This document shows positions 1 to 11,359 of a DNA stretch of 64,000 nt, piece after piece. The position numbers and the translations under genes are program-made. The notes beneath the pieces were generated by a model. That model made no database searches. It worked only from the letters and a program-made list of their open reading frames with translations, and had not been told where the DNA came from. Location: the NCBI RefSeq assembly GCF_019431375.1, contig NZ_CP080267.1, positions 3,227,933 to 3,291,932 of the forward strand. The letters are read 5' to 3'. Numbering within the stretch: the stretch's first letter is position 1; every line of letters begins with the position of its first letter. This DNA comes from Alcanivorax sp. (GTDB taxonomy: Bacteria; Pseudomonadota; Gammaproteobacteria; Pseudomonadales; Alcanivoracaceae).

Positions 1-844
1 GCTGATACTCAGCGAACAATTGAACCTTTGGAAGCATGGCCCCCAGTTGTCGGTCGGCCGTAAAACCCGCTGCTTTGGCGCTGTAGCGGGCGGCGAGAAT
101 CTGCGGATTCTGGTACGCGGCCTTATCGATCCAGGCATTCATTTTTGACGGTTGCGGCCCCTCCATCGGCAGATTGTCGCGCAACTCCGCCAGCGTCTCC
201 CATTTACGACCAGTGAGTGTTTCTAACTGGTCGCGGGCGATATCGAATTCCTGCTCGGCGACGATCAGGTTCACCCGGGCCAGGTCGTAGGCGGCGCGCG
301 CTTCTTCCACATCGGTGCTGGCCACCAGGCCCACGTCGAAACGTTCCTGGGATTGTTCCAGCTGCCGGCTGATCGCCTTCTCCTCGGCCTGGGCGGACAC
401 CAGGGTGTCCCAGGCGCGCAGCACGCCGAAGTAGCCCTGCGCCACGCGCAGCACGAAATCCTGGCGGGACTGGTAGAACTCGGCCTGGGCTACGGAGGTC
501 AGCGACTTGGCTTCCTTGTAGCCGTAGAAGGCATCCAGGCGGAACAGCGGTTGCGTTAGCGTCACCGAGGTGGAACGAGATCTACCGTCTATCTCCAGGT
601 CACCCGTCGATTCGTAGGTTTGGTTGATTTCCGAATAGCGGTGGCTGGCATCGATGGTCGGCAGCAGCGCGGCCCGCCCCTGTACCAGCGTTTCCTGATC
701 CGCTTCCCAGGTCTGGCGGTCGGCGCGCCAGGTACCGTCGTAATCCCAGGCGGCGTTGGCGACTTCAGTAAGGTCAGCGGCCTGAACGGCACTGGCCAGT
801 GAGGTAAGAAGAAGAACTAGGGGCGTTGCCGGGCTACGCTTCAT
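1..844 (-). CDS. tolC: TolC-family outer-membrane efflux protein (N-terminal part, cut by window edge)
   Basis: Translating the minus strand from the ATG at 844 gives an open frame to the window edge (about 281 residues). It opens with a signal peptide (MKRSPATPLVLLLTSLASA, cleaved near VQA-A) and continues with the helical repeat typical of outer-membrane efflux proteins, e.g. QPLFRLDAFYGYKEA and the GLVASTDVEEARAAYDLA stretch. TolC trimers form the outer-membrane channel of type I secretion and RND efflux systems. The gene is divergent from thiC, as in Pseudomonas, and 162 bp separate the two starts. The C-terminal half lies outside the window. Confidence 0.9.
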   Translation of the reverse strand, partial: MKRSPATPLVLLLTSLASAVQAADLTEVANAAWDYDGTWRADRQTWEADQETLVQGRAALLPTIDASHRYSEINQTYESTGDLEIDGRSRSTSVTLTQPLFRLDAFYGYKEAKSLTSVAQAEFYQSRQDFVLRVAQGYFGVLRAWDTLVSAQAEEKAISRQLEQSQERFDVGLVASTDVEEARAAYDLARVNLIVAEQEFDIARDQLETLTGRKWETLAELRDNLPMEGPQPSKMNAWIDKAAYQNPQILAARYSAKAAGFTADRQLGAMLPKVQLFAEYQ

Positions 845-3508
<2,664 letters not shown>

Positions 3509-3512
<4 letters not shown>

Positions 3513-3775
3513 AACGCCGCGATCGCTACCGGCTGGATTTCCGGGCTCTGATGAGCCAGTGCGAGGAAAACTACGCTCGCATGCTGCCGCTGATGAAGGC
3601 CATGGGCGACCGCGACAGCATGGACGTGGAGCTGGGCCACAGCCATCACACCCATACCGGTGGAACAGTTCCGCGTGGGCGCGCTGGAGTGGCGGCAGTC
3701 GCCCTGGTGCCTGGAGCTGATTGCCGGCATTGCCGACAAGGATGGGGAAAGCGCCGCCGACCTGATCCGCCGTGA
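3509..3775 (+). pseudogene. Truncated first copy of yqiB (DUF1249), runs out of frame after a duplication junction
   Basis: From the ATG at 3509 the first 50 codons (MKRRDRYRLDFRALMSQ... to ...HTHT) are nearly identical to the intact yqiB at 4073. At 3659 the sequence jumps back into nudF in a different frame and the reading continues with unrelated residues to a stop at 3775 (88 codons). It is the left product of a tandem duplication and almost surely has no YqiB function. It keeps the ATGA overlap with nudF, so it may still be translated. Confidence 0.9.
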
Positions 3776-4076
3776 AGCCATGGAAGAAGCGGGCATCACC
3801 CTGGGCGAGATGGAGCCCATCGCCGCCTACATGCCCAGCCCCGGCGGCACCAACGAGCGCCTGCAGGTGTTTGTGGGTCAGGCGGATCTGGCAGGCGCGG
3901 GTGGCATCTTTGGTTGCCCGGATGAGGGCGAGGACATCCGCGCGGTGACCATACCGGTGGCCGATATCCCTGAGCTGCTGGAATCCGGGCTGGTGGATAA
4001 CGCGGCGTCGCTGATTGCCCTGCAGTGGCTGTTGTTACATCGCGACCGGCTGGATGCGGCCTGGGACGGGGCATGA
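3659..4076 (+). pseudogene. 5'-truncated second copy of nudF
   Basis: The sequence from 3659 repeats nudF from its codon for the VEQFRVGALEW segment to the stop, including the whole Nudix box, but lacks the first 71 residues. A GTG at 3660 is in frame but has no convincing ribosome binding site. Differences from the intact copy are almost all at third codon positions, which suggests the two sequences diverged while both were functional genes in separate genomes or loci. Its stop overlaps the ATG of the intact yqiB. Confidence 0.9.
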
Positions 4077-4534
4077 AACGCCGCGACCGCTACCGTCTGG
4101 ATTTCCGTGCCCTGATGAGCCAGTGCGAGGAAAACTACGCCCGCATGTTGCCGCTGATGAAGGCCATGGGCGACCGCGACAGCATGGACGTGGAGCTGGG
4201 TCACAACCACCACACCCATACCCTGCAACTGCGGGTGCTGGAGCGCTCCCCCTACACCACTACCGTGCGCCTGGAAGACCAGGAATTGCTGGATGTGCTG
4301 CCGGCGTCACGGCTGACCGTGCGGCTGTATCACGATGCGCGCCTGGCGGAAGTCACCGAAGCGCGCCCCTTCCGGCGGGTCAATGCCCGCTATACCTACC
4401 CCAACCGGAATATGCACCAGCGCGACGAGAAAGTGCAGTGGAACCGCTTTCTGGCCGAGTGGCTGCGCCATGTCCATGATCATGGCCGCGATGCGGGCAA
4501 CGACTGGCGTCGCCGGGTAACTGGCAATAACTAA
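4073..4534 (+). CDS. yqiB: DUF1249 family protein YqiB (intact copy)
   Basis: The 153-residue protein matches the YqiB/DUF1249 family of unknown function (E. coli 140 residues), always found next to nudF and cpdA. It begins MKRRDRYRLDFRALMSQCEENY and ends with a basic tail. Recognisable family blocks are HTHTLQLRVLERSPYTTTV and YPNRNMHQRDEKVQWNRFLAEWL. No catalytic motif is evident. The start is the ATG overlapping the truncated nudF stop, equivalent to the start in the first copy. Confidence 0.9.
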   Translation: MKRRDRYRLDFRALMSQCEENYARMLPLMKAMGDRDSMDVELGHNHHTHTLQLRVLERSPYTTTVRLEDQELLDVLPASRLTVRLYHDARLAEVTEARPFRRVNARYTYPNRNMHQRDEKVQWNRFLAEWLRHVHDHGRDAGNDWRRRVTGNN

Positions 4535-4703
4535 CGGCTTTCGGCTGTAAAGAATTGCTAACCATGTCCTGATCTTGGACGTCTTTCCTAGAAAAGTGCC
4601 ATCATCTTGGTTATAAGTGATCCATGAGTGTTGTGGGAACACTCGGGAGCGGATCCAGTGCCTCCCAAACGGGAATAATAAATCGAGGACGGGAGCGGGG
4701 ATC
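4535..4703 (+). promoter_or_regulatory. cpdA leader region with small hairpins
   Basis: This 169-bp gap before cpdA holds a 7-bp stem (GAGTGTT 4626-4632 with AACACTC 4638-4644), directly followed by a second short inverted repeat, GGGAG...CTCCC (4645-4666). The ribosome binding site GGAG at 4692-4695 precedes a TTG. I see no other feature; whether the hairpins regulate cpdA is unknown. Confidence 0.35.
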
Positions 4704-5432
4704 TTGACGCAGCAGTTGCAGCCCCTTCGAGTAGTGCAGTTATCGGACTGCCATCTGTTTGCCGATACACAAGGCAAATTGTTGGGTCTGAATACCCAGT
4801 TCAGCCTGGAAAAAGTGCTGGAGCTGATCCATCGTGAGCAGCCCAACCCGGACCTGATTCTGGCCACCGGGGATCTGTCCCAGGATGCTTCCCTGGAGTC
4901 CTATCAGCGGCTTGGTGAGGCTCTGTCATCCTTTACCGCACCGGTGTACTGGCTGGAGGGCAACCACGACAAGCCTGCCCCCATGCTGAAGGCCCTGAAT
5001 TGCGATCGCGAGCGTATGAGTCCCTGTGTGCTGGTGAAATTTCTGGATGACGCCCTGGCAGCAGCAAATGGCGAGCATCTGATGGTGTGTCTGCATCATC
5101 ACCCGGTCCCCATGGAGTGTGCCTGGCTGGACACCCAGGTGGTAGGCAGCGCCGAACAGTTTTTTGCCGTGATCGACCGTCACCCCCGGGTACGCGCTAT
5201 TATCTGGGGCCATGTGCACCAGGAATACGACGAGCAGCGCAACGGTGTTCGCCTGTTGGCAGTGCCCAGCACCTGCGTGCAGTTCAAACCAAAAAGCGAA
5301 GACTTCGCCGTGGACGACGCCAACCCCGGCTACCGTTGGTTGGACCTGCACCCGGACGGTCGCATCGACACCGCCGTGAGTCGGGTGGAGGGGATTACCT
5401 TTGAGGTGGACTTCTCGGTGAAGGGCTACTGA
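4704..5432 (+). CDS. cpdA: 3',5'-cAMP phosphodiesterase CpdA with probable internal deletion
   Basis: CpdA hydrolyses cAMP with a binuclear metallophosphoesterase centre. The motifs are present: SDCH, ATGDLSQD, GNHD, CLHHHP and GHVHQE. I use the TTG at 4704 (GGAG eight bases upstream), giving 242 residues; family members run about 270. Compared with E. coli and Pseudomonas CpdA from memory, the segment between GNHD and HHHP is about 30 residues short: the strand carrying the family's W-x-x-x-L-L-D-S and the following G-x-L region appear to be missing after residues MSPCVLV. The deletion is in frame. The gene may be impaired, and its only other copy in the window is a decayed 3' fragment. Confidence 0.85.
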   Translation: MTQQLQPLRVVQLSDCHLFADTQGKLLGLNTQFSLEKVLELIHREQPNPDLILATGDLSQDASLESYQRLGEALSSFTAPVYWLEGNHDKPAPMLKALNCDRERMSPCVLVKFLDDALAAANGEHLMVCLHHHPVPMECAWLDTQVVGSAEQFFAVIDRHPRVRAIIWGHVHQEYDEQRNGVRLLAVPSTCVQFKPKSEDFAVDDANPGYRWLDLHPDGRIDTAVSRVEGITFEVDFSVKGY

Positions 5433-5433
5433 T

Positions 5434-5572
5434 CAGTTAACAGTTAATAGTGAATAGTTAACAGCGAAACCGCTTGACTCCACAACCGGGCCTGCCAGCA
5501 TCGTCACTGTTCACTGTTCACTGTTCACTGTTCACTGTTCACTGTTCACTGTTAGCACTGTTCACTGTTCAA
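5434..5572. repeat. Heptamer-arm element 1 (AGTTAAC/AGTGAAC type)
   Basis: The left arm (5434-5464) is four to five degenerate 7-mers (AGTTAAC, AGTTAAT, AGTGAAT) starting one base after the cpdA stop. A core of about 38 bases follows, then a right arm (5503-5572) of roughly ten CACTGTT units, which is the reverse complement of AACAGTG. The arms can pair. One unit of the right array is imperfect (GTTAGCACTGTT). The same heptamer type is used in the element at 29759-29970. Confidence 0.85.
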
Positions 5573-5576
5573 CAGG

Positions 5577-5869
5577 TTCCCATGGAGTGTGCCTGGCTTG
5601 ACACCCACAACCGAACAGTTCTTTGCCTGATCGACCGCCACCCCCGGGTACGCGCCATTATCTGGGGCCATGTGCACCACTGATGAGCAGCGCAACTGTT
5701 CACTGTTGCCCAGCACCTGCGTGCAGTTCAAACCGAAAAGCGAAGACTTCGCCGTGGACGACGCCAACCCCGGCACGTTGGTTTGCACCCGGACGGTCGC
5801 ATCGATACAGCCGTGAGTCGGGTGGAGGGGATTACCTTTGAGGTGGACTTCAGCGTCAAGGGATACTGA
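5577..5869 (+). pseudogene. Decayed 3' fragment of cpdA
   Basis: This segment repeats the end of cpdA from the codons for VPMECAWLDT to the stop. It has several out-of-frame indels: a loss after GACACCCA, one missing base in GCCGTGATC, a shortened CACCAGGAATACGAC region, and a lesion where gene sequence is replaced by TGTTCACTGTT, resembling the neighbouring heptamer. The ending matches IDTAVSRVEGITFEVDFSVKGY with changes typical of an allele from a relative. It cannot encode an enzyme. Confidence 0.9.
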
Positions 5870-6033
5870 GTTGCGAGTTGAAAGTTCAAAGTTGCAACGC
5901 GAGGCCGGGGCTTTTTTGAACTGATGGCCTGGTGCTCCGCGCTGGCCGTTAACGGTGGAACGCGGGCAAGGCTTTTCAGGCTGGCAGGGCTTCTTCCGCG
6001 CTTTTCAACTTTGAACTTTCAACTTGCAACTCC
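5868..6033. repeat. Heptamer-arm element 2 (AGTTGCA/AGTTGAA type)
   Basis: The left arm 5868-5898 (GAGTTGCGAGTTGAAAGTTC...) starts inside the stop codon of the cpdA fragment. The right arm 6002-6033 is its inverted complement. The GC-rich core 5899-6001 contains at 5937-5958 a 22-base block that is the exact reverse complement of 8713-8734 in element 4. The ends of the two cores also match in inverted order, so elements 2 and 4 are the same element in opposite orientation. Confidence 0.88.
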
Positions 6034-6080
6034 ACCCCATCCCGTCAAACTCCCGGATAGTGCAGTAATCAGGAAAGGTC

Positions 6081-6671
6081 ATGTCGGTTCCAGAAACCTC
6101 TCTCATCTATATCCACGGCTTCAACAGCTCCCCGGCGTCCCACAAGGCGACCCTGCTGCGACAGGTGTTCGAACGTGCCGGTTGTCCGGAACGGTTGCAC
6201 GTGCCGGCGCTGCCGGTGGAGCCCAAGGCGGCCATGGCAGAGCTGGATGCGGTGATTGCCGGGGCCGGGCCGGTGGCGTTGCTGGGTTCATCCCTGGGTG
6301 GCTTCTATGCCACCTGGCTGGCCGAGCACCATGATTTGAAGGCGGTAATCGTAAATCCTGCCGTTAGACCCTGGCGACTACTGGACAAATACACAGGTAT
6401 CCAGCATAACTATCACACCGGCGAGGCCTGGGAATTCAACCCGGCCTGGCTGGACGAGCTGAAGCGCTATGAAGTGCCGGCCATCAGCCAGCCGGAAAAC
6501 CTGCTTCTGCTCACCCAGACCGGCGATGAAACCCTCGACTGGGAAGACGGCTGGGACTATTACGGGGACTGTCACCGCTATTGCGGCTTGGGTGGCAGCC
6601 ACGGCTTTGATAACTTTGACGCCTTCATTCCGCTGATACTGCGGTTTTGTGGTATTGAAATACACGCCTGA
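6081..6671 (+). CDS. yqiA: YqiA family esterase
   Basis: The 196-residue alpha/beta hydrolase belongs to the YqiA/UPF0227 family. It has the opening strand SLIYIHGFNSSPASHK, nucleophile elbow GSSLGGFYATWLAE, an acid region near TGDETLDW, and a C-terminal GGSHGFDNFD that carries the catalytic His. E. coli YqiA is an esterase active on acyl-CoA and p-nitrophenyl esters; the natural substrate is unclear. It keeps the conserved place between cpdA and parE but is separated from both by repeat elements, so operon continuity with cpdA is doubtful. Confidence 0.92.
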   Translation: MSVPETSLIYIHGFNSSPASHKATLLRQVFERAGCPERLHVPALPVEPKAAMAELDAVIAGAGPVALLGSSLGGFYATWLAEHHDLKAVIVNPAVRPWRLLDKYTGIQHNYHTGEAWEFNPAWLDELKRYEVPAISQPENLLLLTQTGDETLDWEDGWDYYGDCHRYCGLGGSHGFDNFDAFIPLILRFCGIEIHA

Positions 6672-6680
6672 TGCCTGCGG

Positions 6681-6746
6681 CCAGACGCCTGACGCTTGAT
6701 CCTGCCAAGCGTCCAGCGTCTGGCGTCATGCGTCTGGCGCTTCTGG
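6681..6746. repeat. Heptamer-arm element 3 (GCGTCTG/GCGTCAG type)
   Basis: Between yqiA and parE a short left arm (6681-6698, CCAGACGCCTGACGCTTG) is followed after six bases by a right arm (6705-6746) of degenerate 7-mers such as GCGTCTG, GCGTCAT and GCGCTTC. The inner part of the right arm is the inverted complement of the left arm. There is almost no core. It shares the 7-bp periodicity and arm inversion with the other elements but not their sequence. Confidence 0.7.
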
Positions 6747-6753
6747 AAAATCT

Positions 6754-8640
6754 ATGGCCAATACTTATACGTCCGAAAATATTGAAGTTTTGTCGGGCCT
6801 CGACCCGGTGCGCAAGCGCCCGGGGATGTACACCGATACCTCCCGCCCCAACCACCTGGCCCAGGAAGTCATCGACAACTCGGTGGATGAAGCCCTGGCC
6901 GGCCATGCCAAATCCATCAAGGTCACCCTGCTGAAGGATGGCGGGGTGGAAGTGGAAGATGACGGTCGCGGCATGCCGGTGGACATGCACCCGGTGCAGA
7001 AAAAGCCCGGTGTGGAAGTGATCCTGTCCACGTTGCATTCCGGTGGCAAGTTCTCCAACAACAACTACCAGTTCAGCGGTGGTCTGCACGGGGTGGGCGT
7101 CTCGGTCGTGAATGCCCTGTCCACCAAGCTGGAGATCCTGGTGAAACGGGATGGTCAGCTGCACCGCATGGAATTCGGTGACGGTGAAAAGCGCAGCGAC
7201 CTGGAAGTGGTCGACACCGTCGGCAAGCGCAACACCGGCACCATTCTGCGCTTCTGGCCCGACGCCAAGTATTTCGATTCACCGAAGATTTCCGTCTCCC
7301 GGCTCAAGCATCTGTTGCGCGCCAAGGCCGTGCTGTGCCCGGGCCTGCTGGTCACCCTGGACAACCAGGTCAGCGGTGAAACCGACAGCTGGCAGTTCGC
7401 CGATGGCCTGATCGAATACCTGCTGGAGTCCGGCCGCGGCTGGGAGCGGGTGCCGGATGAGCCCTTCAATGGTGCCATGAGCGCGGAAACCGAAGCGGTG
7501 GACTGGGCAGTAATGTGGTTGCCGGAAGGCGGCGAGCTGGTGCAGGAATCCTATGTGAACCTGATCCCTACTCCCCAGGGCGGTACCCACGTGAACGGGC
7601 TGCGCTCCGGGTTGCTGGAGGCCATGCGCGAGTTCTGCGAATTCCGCAACCTGTTGCCCCGTGGCGTAAAACTGACCCCGGAAGATATCTGGGACCGGGT
7701 TGCCTATGTGCTCAGCGTCAAGATGCAGGATCCGCAGTTTGCCGGCCAGACCAAGGAGCGCCTCAGCTCCCGGCAGACCGCGGCGTTTGTCTCCGGGGTG
7801 GTCAAGGATGCGTTCTCCCTGTGGCTGAACCAGCACACCGATGAGGCGGAGAAGCTGGCGGACCTGTGCATCAACAATGCCCAGAAACGATTGCGCGCCG
7901 CCAAGAAAGTCACCCGCAAGAAAGTCACCAGTGGCCCGGCACTGCCCGGCAAGCTGGCCGACTGCACCAGCGACGATCCTTCCCAGAGTGAAATCTTTCT
8001 GGTGGAAGGGGACTCGGCGGGCGGCTCTGCCAAGCAGGCCCGGGACCGGGTCTATCAGGCCATCATGCCCCTGCGCGGCAAGATCATGAATACCTGGGAA
8101 GTGGACTCCGCCGAAGTGCTTGGCAGCCAGGAGATTCACGATATTGCCGTGGCACTGGGTATCGAGCCGGGCAGCGATGATCTGGGCGCGCTGCGTTACG
8201 GCAAGGTGTGCATCCTCGCCGATGCGGATTCCGATGGTCTGCACATCGCCACCCTGATCTGTGCCCTGTTCCTGCGACACTTCCCGGCGCTGGTGAAGAA
8301 TGGTCATGTCTTCGTGGCCATGCCACCGCTGTACCGCATCGACGTGGGCAAGGACGTTTACTACGCCCTGGACAAGGAAGAGCGCGAAGGGGTGCTGGAC
8401 CGCATCAAGGCCGAGAAGAAGCGCGGCAAGGTCAACGTCACCCGCTTCAAGGGGTTGGGCGAAATGAACCCGCTGCAACTGCGCGAAACCACCATGGCCC
8501 GGGACACCCGCCGGCTGGTACGCCTGGAAGTGACCGGCGGCGACGACACCCACCAGCTGATGGATATGTTGCTGAGCAAGAAGCGCGCCTCCGATCGCAA
8601 GATCTGGCTGGAAGAGAAAGGCAATCTGGCGGAGATCTGA
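6754..8640 (+). CDS. parE: DNA topoisomerase IV subunit B
   Basis: ParE is the ATPase subunit of topoisomerase IV, which decatenates daughter chromosomes. The 628-residue protein (E. coli 630) has the GHKL ATPase motifs (EVIDNSVDEA, DDGRGMPVD, GLHGVGVSVVNAL), the transducer region, and the TOPRIM motifs EGDSAGGSAKQARDR and DADSDGLHIATL, ending RKIWLEEKGNLAEI. The gene follows yqiA and is parted from parC by a 232-bp gap occupied by repeat element 4. Confidence 0.97.
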   Translation: MANTYTSENIEVLSGLDPVRKRPGMYTDTSRPNHLAQEVIDNSVDEALAGHAKSIKVTLLKDGGVEVEDDGRGMPVDMHPVQKKPGVEVILSTLHSGGKFSNNNYQFSGGLHGVGVSVVNALSTKLEILVKRDGQLHRMEFGDGEKRSDLEVVDTVGKRNTGTILRFWPDAKYFDSPKISVSRLKHLLRAKAVLCPGLLVTLDNQVSGETDSWQFADGLIEYLLESGRGWERVPDEPFNGAMSAETEAVDWAVMWLPEGGELVQESYVNLIPTPQGGTHVNGLRSGLLEAMREFCEFRNLLPRGVKLTPEDIWDRVAYVLSVKMQDPQFAGQTKERLSSRQTAAFVSGVVKDAFSLWLNQHTDEAEKLADLCINNAQKRLRAAKKVTRKKVTSGPALPGKLADCTSDDPSQSEIFLVEGDSAGGSAKQARDRVYQAIMPLRGKIMNTWEVDSAEVLGSQEIHDIAVALGIEPGSDDLGALRYGKVCILADADSDGLHIATLICALFLRHFPALVKNGHVFVAMPPLYRIDVGKDVYYALDKEEREGVLDRIKAEKKRGKVNVTRFKGLGEMNPLQLRETTMARDTRRLVRLEVTGGDDTHQLMDMLLSKKRASDRKIWLEEKGNLAEI

Positions 8641-8804
8641 GTTGCAAGTTGAAAGTTTCAAGTTGCAAGGCGCGGGAGATGACGTGCGAATCGGCAAGGC
8701 CGCGCCCGCGAACCACCGTTAACGGCCAGCGCGGAACGCATACCGTTCTGTGAACAACTACCCTGGCCTCGCGTTGTGACTTTCAACTTGAAAATTGCAA
8801 CTCC
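8639..8804. repeat. Heptamer-arm element 4, inverted copy of element 2
   Basis: The left arm 8639-8670 starts in the parE stop codon (TGAGTTGCAAGTTGAAAG...). The right arm 8776-8804 is its inverted complement. Core positions 8713-8734 are the exact reverse complement of 5937-5958, and the right core edge (GGCCTCGCGTT) is the complement of the left core edge of element 2. The element separates parE from parC. Confidence 0.88.
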
Positions 8805-8872
8805 TTGCGCCGAAAGAATGTATGGCCTATCGGCACTTACCGGTGCTGGGTAAATAAGAAGGCATTGAAGAA

Positions 8873-11113
8873 ATGGCTGATGAATTCGAAAGTTTTCCCT
8901 TAAGGGAATATACCGAAAAAGCGTACCTGGATTATTCCATGTACGTGATTCTTGACCGGGCGCTGCCCAATATCGGTGACGGCCTCAAGCCGGTGCAGCG
9001 GCGTATTGTCTACGCCATGAGCGAGCTGGGCCTGAAGGCCACCGCCAAGTACAAGAAGTCCGCCCGTACCGTGGGTGACGTGCTGGGTAAGTATCATCCC
9101 CATGGTGATTCTGCCTGTTACGAGGCGATGGTGTTGATGGCGCAGCCGTTCAGCTACCGCTATCCGCTGGTGGATGGCCAGGGTAACTGGGGTAGTGCGG
9201 ACGATCCGAAATCGTTCGCTGCCATGCGTTACACCGAATCCAAACTGGCCCCCTATGCGGAAGTGCTGCTTTCCGAATTGGGTCAGGGCACGGTGGAATG
9301 GGTGCCCAACTTCGATGGCACCATGGACGAGCCCAAGCTGCTGCCGGCCCGTCTGCCCAATGTGTTGCTGAACGGCACTACCGGTATCGCGGTGGGCATG
9401 AGCACGGATATTCCACCGCACAACCTGCGTGAAGTGGCCAATGCCTGTATCCATCTGCTCAAGGACCCGGGCGCCTCTCTGGATGATCTGATGCAGTACA
9501 TCCAGGGGCCGGATTTCCCCACCGAGGGGGAGGTGATTACTTCCCAGAACGACATCATCCGCATGTATGCGGAGGGCAAGGGCTCACTCAAGCAGCGTGC
9601 CGTGTATGAGCGCGAGGAAGGTGACATCGTCATCACTGCCTTGCCCTACCAGGTGTCCGGCGCCAAGGTGCTGGAACAGATCGCCGACCAGATGCAGAAG
9701 AAGAAACTGCCCATGGTCAGCGACCTGCGCGATGAATCGGATCATGAAAACCCCACCCGTCTGGTGATCACCCCGCGCTCCAACCGGGTGGATATTCCGC
9801 AGTTGATGAGCCACCTGTTTGCCACCACGGATCTGGAAAAGAACTACCGGGTAAACCTGAACATGATCGGCATAGACGGCCGGCCACAGGTAAAAAGCCT
9901 GGATATGATTCTCAACGAGTGGCTGCAGTTCCGTATGGTCACCGTGCGCCGCCGTCTCCAGCATCGTCTCGACAAGGTGCTGGAGCGGTTGCACCTGTTG
10001 GAAGGTTATTTGATCGCTTACCTCAATATCGATGAGGTGATCCATATTATTCGTACCGAAGACGCACCGAAGCCGGTGCTGATGGAGCGTTTCGGTATTT
10101 CTGATCGCCAGGCGGAAGCCATCCTCGAACTGAAGCTGCGCAACTTGGCCAAGCTTGAGGAAATGAAGATCCGTGGTGAGCAGGATGAGCTAAACGAAGA
10201 GCGGGAAAAGTTGGAAGAAACACTGGGTTCAACCGCCAAAATGAAAAAGTTGGTGGCCAAGGAACTGCAGGAAGACGCGGACAAGTATGGCGACGACCGT
10301 CGCTCGCCGCTGGTTGAGCGTGATGCGGCGTCTGCGCTGGATGAAACCGATCTGGTCAGCGCCGATCCGGTCACCGTGGTGTTGTCCGAGAAAGGCTGGG
10401 TGCGCTCCGCCAAGGGCCATGAGGTGGACGTGGTCGGCCTCAGCTACAAGGCCGGTGACAAGTACAAGGCTTCGGCCCAGGGTAAATCCAACCAGCCGGT
10501 GTGCTTTATCGACAGCACTGGGCGCAGTTACTCCCTGCCGGCCCACACCCTGCCCAGTGCCAGAGGTCAGGGGGAACCCCTGTCCGGCCGGGTCAATCCA
10601 CCGTCCGGGGCCAGCTTTATGGCGGCGGTGATGGGCAAGGAAAAGGATGCCTACCTGATGAGCACCGATGCCGGTTACGGCTTTGTGGTGCGCTACGGGG
10701 ATTTGCTGGCCAACAAGAAGGCGGGCAAGACGGTGCTGTCGGTACCCAAGGGTGCCAGGGTGCTGCCGCCGAAGCCGATTGCGTCCACCGAGGACGATCT
10801 GATTGCGCTGGTTTCCAACGAAGGCCGTCTGTTGGTGTTCCCGGTGAAGGAACTGCCGGAAATGGCACGGGGCAAGGGCAACAAGATGATGTCCATCCCT
10901 GCTGCCCGGGTGGCGGATCGGGTGGAGTTCGTGCAGGACATGCAGGTGCTGGGGCCGCAGGATGCCCTCACCATCCATGCCGGCAAACGCCACCTGACCT
11001 TGAAGGCCAGCGACCTGGAGCACTATTACGGGGAGCGGGGTCGCCGCGGTGCCAAGCTACCGCGTGGTTTCCAGAATGTGGACCAGATGGCGGTGGAGCG
11101 TAAAGGCGAGTAG
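8873..11113 (+). CDS. parC: DNA topoisomerase IV subunit A
   Basis: ParC is the DNA-breaking subunit of topoisomerase IV. The 746-residue protein numbers like E. coli ParC in its N-terminal part: the quinolone-resistance region holds Ser80 and Glu84 (HGDSACYEA), the wild-type sensitive residues, and the active-site tyrosine is Tyr120 (AMRYTE). The C-terminal part has the beta-pinwheel blades (e.g. [13 protein letters not shown]). The ATG at 8873 follows a GAAGAA stretch. A strong terminator lies 27 bases after the stop. Confidence 0.97.
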   Translation: MADEFESFPLREYTEKAYLDYSMYVILDRALPNIGDGLKPVQRRIVYAMSELGLKATAKYKKSARTVGDVLGKYHPHGDSACYEAMVLMAQPFSYRYPLVDGQGNWGSADDPKSFAAMRYTESKLAPYAEVLLSELGQGTVEWVPNFDGTMDEPKLLPARLPNVLLNGTTGIAVGMSTDIPPHNLREVANACIHLLKDPGASLDDLMQYIQGPDFPTEGEVITSQNDIIRMYAEGKGSLKQRAVYEREEGDIVITALPYQVSGAKVLEQIADQMQKKKLPMVSDLRDESDHENPTRLVITPRSNRVDIPQLMSHLFATTDLEKNYRVNLNMIGIDGRPQVKSLDMILNEWLQFRMVTVRRRLQHRLDKVLERLHLLEGYLIAYLNIDEVIHIIRTEDAPKPVLMERFGISDRQAEAILELKLRNLAKLEEMKIRGEQDELNEEREKLEETLGSTAKMKKLVAKELQEDADKYGDDRRSPLVERDAASALDETDLVSADPVTVVLSEKGWVRSAKGHEVDVVGLSYKAGDKYKASAQGKSNQPVCFIDSTGRSYSLPAHTLPSARGQGEPLSGRVNPPSGASFMAAVMGKEKDAYLMSTDAGYGFVVRYGDLLANKKAGKTVLSVPKGARVLPPKPIASTEDDLIALVSNEGRLLVFPVKELPEMARGKGNKMMSIPAARVADRVEFVQDMQVLGPQDALTIHAGKRHLTLKASDLEHYYGERGRRGAKLPRGFQNVDQMAVERKGE

Positions 11114-11140
11114 TGTCGCCCCATCGCTCAGTAATAAAAA

Positions 11141-11170
11141 AACGGCACGCTTCAGCGTGCCGTTTTTTTT
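11141..11170 (+). terminator. Rho-independent terminator of parC
   Basis: The perfect stem AACGGCACGC / GCGTGCCGTT with a TTCA loop is followed by a run of T. It is preceded by a run of A, so it could also stop transcription on the other strand. Confidence 0.93.
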
Positions 11171-11240
11171 TGCTTTGTCACGGCTCATCCAGCAGCCAGG
11201 TTCGTCATGTGAAAGATGACTCCCATACCGTAAGGGCGCG

Positions 11241-11270
11241 CTGTGGGAAGCGATGCTTGCATCGCGAAGA
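11241..11270 (+). repeat. REP-like palindromic repeat
   Basis: TGTGGGAAGCGATGCTTGCA followed by TCGCGAA has the layout of Pseudomonas REP sequences: a TGTGGGA head and a short perfect hairpin (GCGATGC TT GCATCGC at 11250-11265) ending in GCGAA. It lies between parC and the acyltransferase gene. Confidence 0.6.
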
Positions 11271-11359
11271 TGCCTGCCCCTTGCCCGACACACTTGCGTG
11301 ATTGTGAGAAGCGGGTTTAATAACCTTGCTGACGGAGTAAAAAAAACAGGAGTGTGTGC

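Noticed and set aside
5474..5683. Frame with repeated VHCSLFT-type heptapeptides
   Set aside because: Same artefact of the CACTGTT array, running into the decayed cpdA fragment.
9050..9240. Quinolone-resistance mutation in parC
   Set aside because: Ser80 and Glu84 are the wild-type residues.
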